A DNA stretch of 48,700 bases, from NCBI GenBank assembly GCA_910577925.1, contig CAJTOI010000024.1:1-48700 (forward strand). Direction: 5' to 3'. The notes under the pieces were generated by a model. It was given only the letters and a program-made list of their open reading frames with translations. It had not been told where the DNA came from and ran no database searches. Positions 9,270 through 17,965 of this stretch are shown here, piece by piece (positions within the stretch are counted from its first letter, which is position 1; every line of letters begins with the position of its first letter). The position numbers and the translations under genes were made by a program. This DNA is from an uncultured Roseburia sp. GTDB taxonomy: Bacteria > Bacillota > Clostridia > Lachnospirales > Lachnospiraceae.

Positions 9270-9329
9270 AGTACTAAGTTTTTTGCAATAAATATGCAAA
9301 AACTGACTTTGTTGCCTGAGGAGGCAGGT

Positions 9330-10142
9330 ATGATTACAGACAGCGAATTTAACCGTATTGTAGTATATGTAAAAAGTAAGTACGGCATAGACCTGAGCAA
9401 GAAGCGCATATTGGTGGGCGGAAGGCTGGAAAATTATCTGGCCAGGAACGGATATGCAAACTATGACGAGTATATGGCAAAGGTTGAGTCGGAGCCGAAC
9501 AGTGCCGCGGCGACAGATCTGATTAATGTACTTACAACGAACCATACATATTTCATGAGGGAGAGCGAGCATTTCGATTATCTGACGAGTGTGGTGCTTC
9601 CGTGGGCGAAGGTGAAAGCGGGGAGAGACAGGGATCTGCGGGTCTGGTCCGGCGCATCGTCCACCGGGGAGGAGCCGTACACGCTTGCGATGGTGCTGAT
9701 GGATTATTTCGGGGTGGAGCATGCGCAGTGGGATACCAAAGTTCTTGCGACCGACGTGTCCACACGGGTCTTGCAGCATGCCACGAAAGGAGTCTATCTG
9801 AAAGAGGCGATCGAACCTCTTCCGTCGAAATGGAAGCAGCGATACTTTAAGGCGCTCAATGCGGAAGAATACAAGGTGACAGACGAACTGAAAAAAGAAG
9901 TAATTTTCAGGCAGTTTAATCTGATGAATCCGTTTCCGTTTAAGAGACGGTTTCATATTGTTTTTCTGCGCAATGTGATGATTTATTTTGAAGATGATAC
10001 AAAATACGAACTGATCCGGAAAATATACGAAGCCATGGAGCCGGGAGGATACCTGTTTATCGGTACCACAGAGAGTCTTGACCGGCGGAAAACACAATTT
10101 CAATACATACAGCCATCAATCTATAGAAAGCAGGGGACTTAA
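9330..10142 (+). CDS. cheR: Chemotaxis protein methyltransferase CheR
   Basis: 270 residues; start at 9330 because GAGGAGG lies at the right distance, whereas the upstream ATG at 9294 has none. It transfers a methyl group from S-adenosylmethionine to glutamates of chemoreceptors, setting adaptation. The N-terminal helical domain (about 1-75) precedes a Rossmann-type methyltransferase with the SAM-binding signature S-G-A-S-S-T-G-E-E-P-Y-T and the family's R-N-V-M-I-Y-F. No C-terminal TPR or pentapeptide-binding extension is present. It is the first gene of the che operon and ends 3 bases before cheB. Confidence 0.95.
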   Translation: MITDSEFNRIVVYVKSKYGIDLSKKRILVGGRLENYLARNGYANYDEYMAKVESEPNSAAATDLINVLTTNHTYFMRESEHFDYLTSVVLPWAKVKAGRDRDLRVWSGASSTGEEPYTLAMVLMDYFGVEHAQWDTKVLATDVSTRVLQHATKGVYLKEAIEPLPSKWKQRYFKALNAEEYKVTDELKKEVIFRQFNLMNPFPFKRRFHIVFLRNVMIYFEDDTKYELIRKIYEAMEPGGYLFIGTTESLDRRKTQFQYIQPSIYRKQGT

Positions 10143-10145
10143 ACT

Positions 10146-11165
10146 ATGAGACCGATCAGAGTGTTAGTTGTGGATGACTCCATGATGTTCCGAACGATGC
10201 TGGTGAAAGGGTTGAACGCAGACCCGAACATCGAGGTGGTTGCGCAGGCGGAGGATGCCTATGCGGCCAGGGATGCGATTGTAAAATATAAGCCGGATGT
10301 GATGACGCTGGATGTGGAGCTCCCGAGAATGAGCGGGATCGAGTTCCTGCGGAGGCTGATGCCGCAGTATCCGCTTCCGGTCGTGATGATAAGCGCGCTG
10401 AGCGATAAGGTATTCGATGCCCTCGAGGCGGGGGCCGTCGATTTCGTCAGCAAGCCGGATAATCTGAATGCGGCGCAGCTCAATGTGTTTTTGACACAGG
10501 AACTTGCCGCAAAGGTAAAAATTGCTTCCACGGCGAAGGTCGGGAAGCTTAAACGTGTGGATACCGGTACGGTATTGCAGCATATCAATACCGATCAGAG
10601 CCGTGTGGTCGCAATCGGTGCGTCTACCGGAGGTACCGAGGCCACGTTTGAGGTGGTAAAGCGATTTCACCGGGATATTCCGGGAGTCGTGATTACACAG
10701 CATATGCCGCCCGGTTTTACGCAAATGTATGCGGACCGTCTGAACAACCAGTGTGAGGTGGCCGTGAAGGAGGCGCAGACCGGCGACAGGGTACTGCCGG
10801 GACAGGTGCTGATCGCGCCCGGCGACAGGCATATGAGGCTTGTCAAGGTCGGGGGATTCTATCAGGTGGAGTGCAGCGGAACGGACAGGGTCAACGGTCA
10901 CTGCCCGTCTGTGGATGTGCTGTTTAGTTCGGTTGCAAAGGCCGTGGGAAAGAACGCAATCGGTGTGATTCTGACCGGCATGGGCGGTGACGGAGCCAGA
11001 GGGCTTTTGGAGATGCGGAATGCCGGTGCGCAGACGATCGGACAGGACGAGGCCACCTGTGTGGTTTACGGAATGCCGAAGGTTGCCTATGATTTGGGGG
11101 CCGTGCAGCACCGCCTGGCAGTGACGGCGATAGCAGGAAAGGTATACAGCCTGTTGAGCAAATAG
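10146..11165 (+). CDS. cheB: Chemotaxis response regulator protein-glutamate methylesterase CheB
   Basis: 339 residues, the usual CheB length. The receiver domain (1-125) has D10/D11 and phospho-acceptor D56. The esterase domain (about 150-335) has the catalytic triad in its usual contexts: S160 in I-G-A-S-T-G-G, H186 in T-Q-H-M-P-P-G and D282 in M-G-G-D-G-A. It removes receptor methyl groups and deamidates receptor glutamines, opposing CheR. Together with CheR it shows that the pathway uses methylation-based adaptation. Confidence 0.96.
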   Translation: MRPIRVLVVDDSMMFRTMLVKGLNADPNIEVVAQAEDAYAARDAIVKYKPDVMTLDVELPRMSGIEFLRRLMPQYPLPVVMISALSDKVFDALEAGAVDFVSKPDNLNAAQLNVFLTQELAAKVKIASTAKVGKLKRVDTGTVLQHINTDQSRVVAIGASTGGTEATFEVVKRFHRDIPGVVITQHMPPGFTQMYADRLNNQCEVAVKEAQTGDRVLPGQVLIAPGDRHMRLVKVGGFYQVECSGTDRVNGHCPSVDVLFSSVAKAVGKNAIGVILTGMGGDGARGLLEMRNAGAQTIGQDEATCVVYGMPKVAYDLGAVQHRLAVTAIAGKVYSLLSK

Positions 11166-11199
11166 ATGATGTTATATAAAGGAAAGGAGAAAGGCACCA

Positions 11200-11604
11200 A
11201 TGAAAATTTTATTGGCAGAGGATGATTTCGCCAGCCGGAAGTTTATGGACAAACAGCTGTCACGTTACGGGGAGTGCGATGTGATGGTGGATGGTGAAGA
11301 GGCAGTGGATGCCTTTATGATGGCGCTTGAGGACGGAGAGCCCTACGATTTGGCGTGTCTCGATGTCATGATGCCTGTCATGGATGGCTATCAGGTCTTA
11401 AAGGCGATTCGCGGAATCGAGGAGCAGAAGGGTATACCGAAGGAGAAGCGGATTAAAGTCATTATGACGACCGCGCTAAACGATGAGCGAAATGTGAAAA
11501 TGGCGTTTGAGCTGGGCTGCGAGGCCTATGCAGGAAAACCAATAGATATGGAAAAGTTTGAAAAGATATTGGAGAAGCTGGAGCTGATTAAGAAAGCAGA
11601 ATAG
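11200..11604 (+). CDS. CheY-like single-domain response regulator
   Basis: 134 residues consisting only of a receiver domain: acidic D8/D9, phospho-acceptor D55 (C-L-D-V-M-M-P), T in M-T-T-A and conserved Lys before P-I-D. It begins after AAAGGAAAGGAG. Position between cheB and cheA makes it the likely CheA output. With no flagellar switch genes nearby, its target is uncertain: flagella encoded elsewhere, or another motility or c-di-GMP system. It has a slightly long acidic insert (about residues 75-90) compared with enteric CheY. Confidence 0.85.
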   Translation: MKILLAEDDFASRKFMDKQLSRYGECDVMVDGEEAVDAFMMALEDGEPYDLACLDVMMPVMDGYQVLKAIRGIEEQKGIPKEKRIKVIMTTALNDERNVKMAFELGCEAYAGKPIDMEKFEKILEKLELIKKAE

Positions 11605-11627
11605 AAATTCTTGGGAATGGAGGAAGT

Positions 11628-13754
11628 ATGGCAGAAGAATTTAATACAGACAGCATGCTTTCCGTGTTTTTGTATGAAAGCGATCAGCTTTTGGAAAAAC
11701 TCGAAGGCATTATATTAGAGAAACAAGACGCAGACTGCTTCGACGATACCGATATCAATGAAATCTTCCGCATAATGCACACCATTAAGGGGTCATCGGG
11801 AGTTTTGATGTATGAAAATATCACCAAAGCTTCCCACAAGCTGGAGGATGTGTTCTACTATCTGAGAGAATCTCATCCGGAAGATGTACCGCATCTGGAA
11901 CTGGTGGACAAAGTGCTTGCCGTTTCTGATTTTATCACGGGCGAGCTCGACAAAATCAAGAACGGAGAGGCGTCGGACGGAGACGAGAGCGAGCTTGTAG
12001 AGGACTTGGATGAGTTCTTAAGCAGCATTAAAGGCGAGATCAAGAAGCAGGGAATCCGGCTTCCGCAGGCAAACAAACACGAGGAGCCCACTCAGTTTTA
12101 CATCGCGCCGGTAGCGGAGGATGACAGTCATTTCTATAAGATTATCATCCATTACAAAAACGATACGCAGATGAGCAATATCCGCGCTTATTCCGCAACC
12201 TATGCGCTCAAAGGGGTGGCGGAGGATCTGCTCTATACACCGGAAGATATTCTCTCGAATGAGGCGAGCGGTGATGTCATTCTTGCAGAGGGCTTTTATA
12301 TGCTGCTGCAGACAAAGAGCACAAAGGAAGATGTCATAAATCTTGTTGACAATTCCGAGGCGGAGCAGATTGATATCGATGAGATTACCGCGGAGGAGTT
12401 CGGAAAGCGGCTCGCGGAGCTCGGCAGAGAAGACGCGCAGGCTGTGATCGACCTCGGGGAGAAGAAAGCGGCCGAGCCGGAGAAGAAAGCGGCGCCGGCG
12501 CCCGGCGATTATGTCGTGAAGGCGAAGGAAGCCGGAAAGGGCAAGACGCTTGCAAAGAATCAGCCGAAACAGCAGACGATCATCAGTGTGAATATCGAGA
12601 AAATGGATGCGCTGATGGATTTGATCGGAGAGCTTGTGATCGCGGAGGCGACGGTGCTGCAGAATCCGGACTTAAAGGTGCCGGGACTGGATCTTACCAA
12701 TTTCCAGAAAGCGGCGGCGCAGCTTGCGAAGAATACGACGGAGCTTCAGGAAGTTATCATGTCGATGCGTATGATGCCGCTGACCAATACCTTCCAGAAG
12801 ATGCGCCGTATTGTATTTGACGTGTCGCGCAAGCTCGGCAAGGATATCGAGCTGGAGGTAATCGGTGAGAATACCGAGGTAGATAAAAACATCATTGAGC
12901 ATATATCGGATCCGCTGATGCATCTGGTGCGTAATTCCGTGGACCACGGAATCGAGGAAAACCCTGCGGACCGCACGAAGCTCGGCAAGTCGCCGAAAGG
13001 AAAGATTATCCTGGAAGCGAAGAACGAGGGCGGAAAGGTTTATGTCAGCGTAAAGGATGACGGAAAGGGCCTGAACAAAGAAAAACTGTTTAATAAAGCA
13101 TACGAGAACGGACTGGTTGACGGCAGCAAGACGATCAATGATTTCACGGAGAAGGAAATTTTCCGGTTTATCACACTGCCGGGCTTTTCGACCAAGGAGC
13201 AGGTGACCGAGTATTCGGGGCGCGGCGTCGGCATGGATGTGGTTGTCAAGAATATTCAGGAGATCGGCGGAAGGCTTGATGTGGACAGTGTCGAGGGCGA
13301 AGGCTCGGAGATGACTTTGATTATCCCGCTGACGCTGGCGATTATCAACGGAATCGTAGTGAAAGTAGGAAATTCGTCTTTCGTGATCGAGACCGCTTCC
13401 ATAAAGGAGTTTGTGAGAGTGGGAGAGGATGCGCTGATACAGGAACCGGGCGGCGAGGAATATCTCGTTCTGCGGGGAGAGTGCTACCCGTTTATCCGCC
13501 TGAACGAAAGATACCATCTGCCCGATTCGCGGAGTAAGATAGACGAAGGGGTCGTGGTTGTATTAGAGCATGAAGGCGAGCAGATCTGCGTTTTGATTGA
13601 CAGTCTGCTTCAGGAGCAGGAGATTGTAGTTAAGCCGATTCCTCCTTATGTGAAGAAGGTAAAGGGGCTTTCTGGCTGTACACAGCTTGGAGACGGCAGC
13701 ATTGCGCTGATTCTCGATATTGCGGGATTGATGCTGGACGGGGAAAGGAGATAG
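11628..13754 (+). CDS. cheA: Chemotaxis histidine kinase CheA
   Basis: 708 residues; start after GGAGGAAGT. Domains in order: P1 Hpt (1-125) with phospho-acceptor His51 (M-H-T-I-K-G-S-S-G); a P2-like regulator-binding domain (about 155-265); an Ala/Lys/Pro-rich linker (about 280-315); P3 dimerisation; P4 ATPase with H-L-V-R-N-S-V-D-H-G, the D-D-G-K-G box and a G-R-G-V-G-M-D-V-V box; and a C-terminal CheW-like P5. It autophosphorylates under receptor control and passes phosphate to the CheY-like protein and CheB. It sits directly before cheW. Confidence 0.96.
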   Translation: MAEEFNTDSMLSVFLYESDQLLEKLEGIILEKQDADCFDDTDINEIFRIMHTIKGSSGVLMYENITKASHKLEDVFYYLRESHPEDVPHLELVDKVLAVSDFITGELDKIKNGEASDGDESELVEDLDEFLSSIKGEIKKQGIRLPQANKHEEPTQFYIAPVAEDDSHFYKIIIHYKNDTQMSNIRAYSATYALKGVAEDLLYTPEDILSNEASGDVILAEGFYMLLQTKSTKEDVINLVDNSEAEQIDIDEITAEEFGKRLAELGREDAQAVIDLGEKKAAEPEKKAAPAPGDYVVKAKEAGKGKTLAKNQPKQQTIISVNIEKMDALMDLIGELVIAEATVLQNPDLKVPGLDLTNFQKAAAQLAKNTTELQEVIMSMRMMPLTNTFQKMRRIVFDVSRKLGKDIELEVIGENTEVDKNIIEHISDPLMHLVRNSVDHGIEENPADRTKLGKSPKGKIILEAKNEGGKVYVSVKDDGKGLNKEKLFNKAYENGLVDGSKTINDFTEKEIFRFITLPGFSTKEQVTEYSGRGVGMDVVVKNIQEIGGRLDVDSVEGEGSEMTLIIPLTLAIINGIVVKVGNSSFVIETASIKEFVRVGEDALIQEPGGEEYLVLRGECYPFIRLNERYHLPDSRSKIDEGVVVVLEHEGEQICVLIDSLLQEQEIVVKPIPPYVKKVKGLSGCTQLGDGSIALILDIAGLMLDGERR

Positions 13755-13757
13755 TGC

Positions 13758-14273
13758 ATGGCAGAAGAATTAAAAGAAGAAGAATTACTGGAGGAGGATA
13801 CCCAAAAAGGGAAATACATGACTTTCCAGACGGGAAAGGAATGTTTCGGAATCAGTATCAGCTATGTGAGTGAGATTATCGCCATGCAGCCGATTACGCC
13901 GATTCCCGAGGCGGAAAATTATATTAAGGGATTGATAAATCTTCGAGGCAAGATTATTCCGGTCATAGATGTTCGGACAAGATTTTTGATGGAGCCGGCA
14001 GAGTATACGGATCGGACCTGCATTATCGTGATTGACGTAAAGTCGACGGTGGTGGGGCTTATCGTAGAAAAGCTGGCGGAAGTGGATACCATAAAAGACG
14101 ATGATATCATTCCGCCTCCTACGATCAGCGGCAGGGAGAATGAACACAGCAAGTATGTGTACGGACTTGCGCGGACAGAATCATGTGTAAAGCTTCTTCT
14201 TGATCCGGAGAAATTAATTCATCAGGATGATTTTAAGATGTTTGAAAATGTACAAGAGGAAGAAGAATCATAA
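13758..14273 (+). CDS. cheW: Chemotaxis coupling protein CheW
   Basis: 171 residues. After an acidic N-terminal tail (about 1-15) there is one CheW domain with the family's I-K-G-L-I-N-L-R-G-K-I-I-P-V-I-D signature around residues 53-75. It links chemoreceptors to CheA. The start lies 3 bases after the cheA stop, with GGGGAAAGGAG ending just before. A short acidic C-terminal tail follows the domain. Confidence 0.94.
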   Translation: MAEELKEEELLEEDTQKGKYMTFQTGKECFGISISYVSEIIAMQPITPIPEAENYIKGLINLRGKIIPVIDVRTRFLMEPAEYTDRTCIIVIDVKSTVVGLIVEKLAEVDTIKDDDIIPPPTISGRENEHSKYVYGLARTESCVKLLLDPEKLIHQDDFKMFENVQEEEES

Positions 14274-14285
14274 AAAGGAGAATGT

Positions 14286-16076
14286 ATGATGAAAAAGAAA
14301 AGATTTTCAATTAATGACATGAACGTCAGGGGAAAAATTACCATGTTCAGTGCGATTATGCTGACGTTGATGTGCATTATCGCAGGTGTCGGTATCTGGT
14401 CCTCAAGAAACATTAATCAGGTGCGCACCAACCGCTACAACAACTATGCGATGGGCGAGTATCACCTGAGCCAGGCGTTCAGCAATTTCTGCAACATCAA
14501 AGTGCATGTGCGCAACATTCTGTTTGTGTACTACAAAGATCCGGCGACCCTGTCGGAGCAGAAGGAGCTTGTTCAGAAATACGAGGCGAACACAAGAGAT
14601 TATCTGGAGAAGTTTGAGGAGAAGCTTGACGTTTTCTCGCCGGAAATCCGCAGCTCATATCAGACCCTGGAGGGCACCATAGAAGAGTGGATTACCGCGA
14701 ACGACACCTATATCCAGATGGCGGAAAGCGGTAAGGTAGACCAGGCGATCAATGAGCTCATGGGCAACGGACGTACGCTCGCAAGTACTGCCGAGTCGGA
14801 ACTGGCAGATTTGCTGGCATTGATGGAGAATGAAGCCGCGCAGAATAATGACAAGGTTGAGCAGCAGTGCACCGGCATGATTGTTATTCTGGTTGTGGTA
14901 TCCGCAATTGCAGGTGTGATTACGATTGCGTATGCGATTGTTCTGATCAAATCGATTACGATTCCGGTTCGGATGCTGTCTGTGGCTGCAGAGAAGCTTG
15001 CACTCGGCGATGTGGATGTGGACTGCAGAAAGGTTCACGACGATGACCTCGGTGATTTGATGGATAAATTTGCGATTATGGCAGAGGGAATCAAAGAGCA
15101 GGTAAAGATTGCGGACGAGATCGCAAAGGGCGATTTCACGGTGGAAGTAAAACCGAGAAGCGACCGGGATGTCCTCGGAAAGGCGCTGCAGAAGCTTGTT
15201 TTGGATGAGAATGCGACCCTTAATAATGTCAAAGAGGCAAGTGCACAGATCACCATCGGTTCCGAGCAGGTGGCAAATGCGAGCCAGGCGCTTGCACAGG
15301 GTTCTACCGAGCAGGCAAGCGCAATCCAGCAGGTAACCGCTTCTATGGACGAAGTGACACAGCGTACCAAGGATAACGCGACAGAGGCGAGCCATGCGAG
15401 CGCGCTGGTAAACAACATCAAAGAGATGGCGGCAGCCGGAAATGATCAGATGAAGTCGATGATTGACGCTATGGACAGCATCAACCAGTCTTCGGAGACG
15501 ATTTCCAAGATTATTAAGACGATTGACGATATTTCATTCCAGACCAATATTTTAGCGCTCAATGCGGCTGTTGAGGCTGCAAGAGCCGGCGTACACGGCA
15601 AGGGCTTTGCGGTTGTAGCCGAGGAAGTAAGAAACCTTGCTGCCAAGAGCGCATCCGCAGCAGGTGAGACTGCGGATATGATCGAGGATTCGATTAACAA
15701 GGTTGCAAACGGTACGAAGATTGCGGAAGCGACCGCTAAATCACTCGATGAGATTGTGAAGTCCATCGACGAGATTGTAGACCTGATCGGCAGCATCACA
15801 GCGTCCTCGAATGATCAGGCAACGGCAATTTCTCAGATTGACCAGGCGATTTCACAGGTATCTACCGTGGTACAGACCAATGCGGCGACCAGCGAGCAGT
15901 GTGCAGCGGCCAGCGAGGAGCTTTCCAACCAGGCTCTGACATTAAAGAGCTTGATCGGACAGTACAAGGTAGTAGCTTTGGGACAGAGCAGCACTTCCTT
16001 TGTGGAGAATACAAGCCCCAGTTACAACGACAATGAGCAGATTATCTCGCTCGACGGAGATTTCGGTAAGTACTAA
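14286..16076 (+). CDS. Methyl-accepting chemotaxis protein (four-helix-bundle sensor type)
   Basis: 596 residues. AAAAGGAG precedes two consecutive ATGs at 14286 and 14289; either could serve. Membrane helices at about 17-39 and 197-221 enclose a helical periplasm-facing sensor resembling the 4HB_MCP family. Two HAMP-like units follow (about 222-275 and 275-315), then a long coiled-coil signalling domain whose hairpin tip contains F-Q-T-N-I-L-A-L-N-A-A-V-E-A-A-R. No C-terminal CheR-binding pentapeptide. Ligand unknown. A hairpin follows the gene. Confidence 0.93.
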   Translation: MMKKKRFSINDMNVRGKITMFSAIMLTLMCIIAGVGIWSSRNINQVRTNRYNNYAMGEYHLSQAFSNFCNIKVHVRNILFVYYKDPATLSEQKELVQKYEANTRDYLEKFEEKLDVFSPEIRSSYQTLEGTIEEWITANDTYIQMAESGKVDQAINELMGNGRTLASTAESELADLLALMENEAAQNNDKVEQQCTGMIVILVVVSAIAGVITIAYAIVLIKSITIPVRMLSVAAEKLALGDVDVDCRKVHDDDLGDLMDKFAIMAEGIKEQVKIADEIAKGDFTVEVKPRSDRDVLGKALQKLVLDENATLNNVKEASAQITIGSEQVANASQALAQGSTEQASAIQQVTASMDEVTQRTKDNATEASHASALVNNIKEMAAAGNDQMKSMIDAMDSINQSSETISKIIKTIDDISFQTNILALNAAVEAARAGVHGKGFAVVAEEVRNLAAKSASAAGETADMIEDSINKVANGTKIAEATAKSLDEIVKSIDEIVDLIGSITASSNDQATAISQIDQAISQVSTVVQTNAATSEQCAAASEELSNQALTLKSLIGQYKVVALGQSSTSFVENTSPSYNDNEQIISLDGDFGKY

Positions 16077-16090
16077 GACGCGATGTAGAT

Positions 16091-16128
16091 ACAGGGAAGG
16101 AAGTTTGGTTCCAGACTTCCTTCCCTGT
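16091..16128 (+). terminator. Perfect 14-bp hairpin after the first receptor gene
   Basis: Arms at 16091-16104 and 16115-16128 are exact reverse complements, with a 10-base loop. The following sequence is TGCGTTACTC, without a T-run, so it is a weak intrinsic terminator at best. It may attenuate read-through to the second receptor or protect the 3' end of the upstream mRNA. Confidence 0.6.
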
Positions 16129-16172
16129 TGCGTTACTCAATGTTATGATTCAGAAAATGGAGAAAGCGTGTT

Positions 16173-17846
16173 ATGGGACAGTTGGTTGAAGACAGAAAAA
16201 ACAGAAAGTACATGCGTATCGGACGGAAAATCGGCAATGTTGTAGTGATTATGCAGGCGATCTCCGTCGTTTTGGCCGTGGCGACCTGTGTGATTATGTA
16301 TAGCGCTCAGATTAAAGGGATGCAGAAGAACATCTGCACAAGCGGTACCAATCTGCTGGAGTATGAATTGGACTGGTTGGCGGAAGAGGAAGATATCAAT
16401 CAGGCGCTGGATGAATTGAAAGCGCATATGGGCTGTGAATTCACAATTTTTGAGGGAGACACAAGAGCTTACAGTACGGTAACTCACAACGGTGAGCGGG
16501 TGGTCGGAACGAAGCTTGATGCAAATCTGTGCGACATCGTACTCAAGCAGGGGCAGTCTTATGTGGGTGAGGCAAATATCTTAGGAGAGCCCTATCTGTG
16601 CTCTTATGTGCCGACAAAGGGTGCGGACGGCCAGATTAACGGTTTGATTTTTGCCGGGATATCAATGGCGGAAGCGGAGGCGGAGACCGCCAAAATCATC
16701 AATTACTCCACGGTGATCAGTGTGGCTGTGATTATCGTGTGCATTATTTTCTTAACCTTTTATCTGAAAAAGAGAGTATCTACGCCGCTCGGAAAAATCA
16801 CCGAGATTGCCATGCAGATGGAAAAGGGCGAGCTTGGGCTTGCCGACGGGGCGGAAGTTTCCATCGGTATCCGCTCGAACGATGAAATCGGCATACTTGG
16901 GGAGATTTTTGAGGATACCATCAGTCGTCTCCGCTCTTACATAGGAGAAATCTCTGATGTGCTGGGGGCGATTGCAGACGGGGATCTCACAAAAGATGTA
17001 AAGCAGGATTATATGGGCGATTTCCAGACGATCAAAAAGTCGTTGGACAGTATTTTAGGCGCATTAAATCACACAATGGGACAGATTGCGGCCAGCGCCG
17101 CACACGTGTCGGACGGATCGGAGCAGGTATCGGCCAGCGCGCAGACGTTGGCTCAGGGTGCTACCGAGCAGGCCAGTGCCGTCACTGAAATTTCGACCAC
17201 GATTACGGATATTTCGGAGGGCGCAAAGCAGACTGCGGCTATCGCGGAGGAAGTCAGCGGGTATGTCAATCAGGCCGGGGCACAGATGGGAGTCAGCATG
17301 GACAATGTCAAAGAGCTGAATGTGTCCATGGAGAATATTTCCAACGATTCCAAGCAGATCAGCACCATTATTGCGACAATCGAAAATATTGCGTTTCAGA
17401 TTAACATTCTTTCGCTTAATGCGGCTGTGGAAGCGGCCAGAGCCGGTTCCGCCGGCAAAGGATTTGCCGTTGTGGCTGATGAGATCAGCAGCCTGGCATC
17501 GAAATCGGATGAGGCTGCCAAGGCTACGAAGGAGTTAATTGAAAGATCGGTCGGCAGCATCACGGAAGGCGCAAAGGTAGTGAACAAGGTTACCGAGGCG
17601 CTGGAGCGGACGGGAGAATTGACCGACAGCGTGATGGTCAAGATGGAACAGGTCGTAGACGCGGTGGAAACACAGACGGTGGCTATGGAACAGGTGGCGA
17701 CCGGCGTGGAGCAGATTTCTGCGGTGGTGGAGAACAACTCGGCGACCAGCGAGGAGTGTGCGTCGGCCAGCGAGGAGCTGTCGTCTCAGTCCGGCCTGCT
17801 GAAAGAACTGATCGGCGTTTTTCGTCTGAAAGATTCCCGCGGCTAG
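16173..17846 (+). CDS. Methyl-accepting chemotaxis protein (Cache-type sensor)
   Basis: 557 residues; start after ATGGAGAAAG. Membrane helices at about 19-43 and 173-197 enclose a sensor of about 130 residues whose pattern (G-x-V-V-G-T-K-L, L-G-E-P-Y-L-C-S-Y-V-P-x-x-x-x-D-G-x-I-N-G) matches single Cache domains, which bind small molecules. A HAMP domain, a second HAMP-like segment and the signalling domain follow; the tip reads F-Q-I-N-I-L-S-L-N-A-A-V-E-A-A-R. It lies 96 bases after the first receptor gene and ends before a bidirectional terminator, closing the chemotaxis region. Confidence 0.93.
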   Translation: MGQLVEDRKNRKYMRIGRKIGNVVVIMQAISVVLAVATCVIMYSAQIKGMQKNICTSGTNLLEYELDWLAEEEDINQALDELKAHMGCEFTIFEGDTRAYSTVTHNGERVVGTKLDANLCDIVLKQGQSYVGEANILGEPYLCSYVPTKGADGQINGLIFAGISMAEAEAETAKIINYSTVISVAVIIVCIIFLTFYLKKRVSTPLGKITEIAMQMEKGELGLADGAEVSIGIRSNDEIGILGEIFEDTISRLRSYIGEISDVLGAIADGDLTKDVKQDYMGDFQTIKKSLDSILGALNHTMGQIAASAAHVSDGSEQVSASAQTLAQGATEQASAVTEISTTITDISEGAKQTAAIAEEVSGYVNQAGAQMGVSMDNVKELNVSMENISNDSKQISTIIATIENIAFQINILSLNAAVEAARAGSAGKGFAVVADEISSLASKSDEAAKATKELIERSVGSITEGAKVVNKVTEALERTGELTDSVMVKMEQVVDAVETQTVAMEQVATGVEQISAVVENNSATSEECASASEELSSQSGLLKELIGVFRLKDSRG

Positions 17847-17904
17847 GATATATGTGAAAAAGAGACGGAACAAAGAGCCGTAAACGGCAGATTTGTCAAA
17901 AGAT

Positions 17905-17952
17905 AAAAACCCGGATAGAATCCGCAGATCAAAGGATTCTATCCGGGTTTTT
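17905..17952. terminator. Bidirectional intrinsic terminator
   Basis: A perfect 19-base inverted repeat (17905-17923 and 17934-17952) with a 10-base loop. The arms end in AAAAA and TTTTT, so each strand reads a GC-rich stem followed by a T-run. It serves the receptor gene on the plus strand and the converging phosphofructokinase gene on the minus strand. Confidence 0.9.
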
Positions 17953-17965
17953 GTATGTTGAAGTA

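Noticed and set aside
8946..10103. Minus-strand open frame across the end of an HD-GYP gene and cheR
   Set aside because: Spans two well-supported plus-strand genes and their promoter; no start signal.
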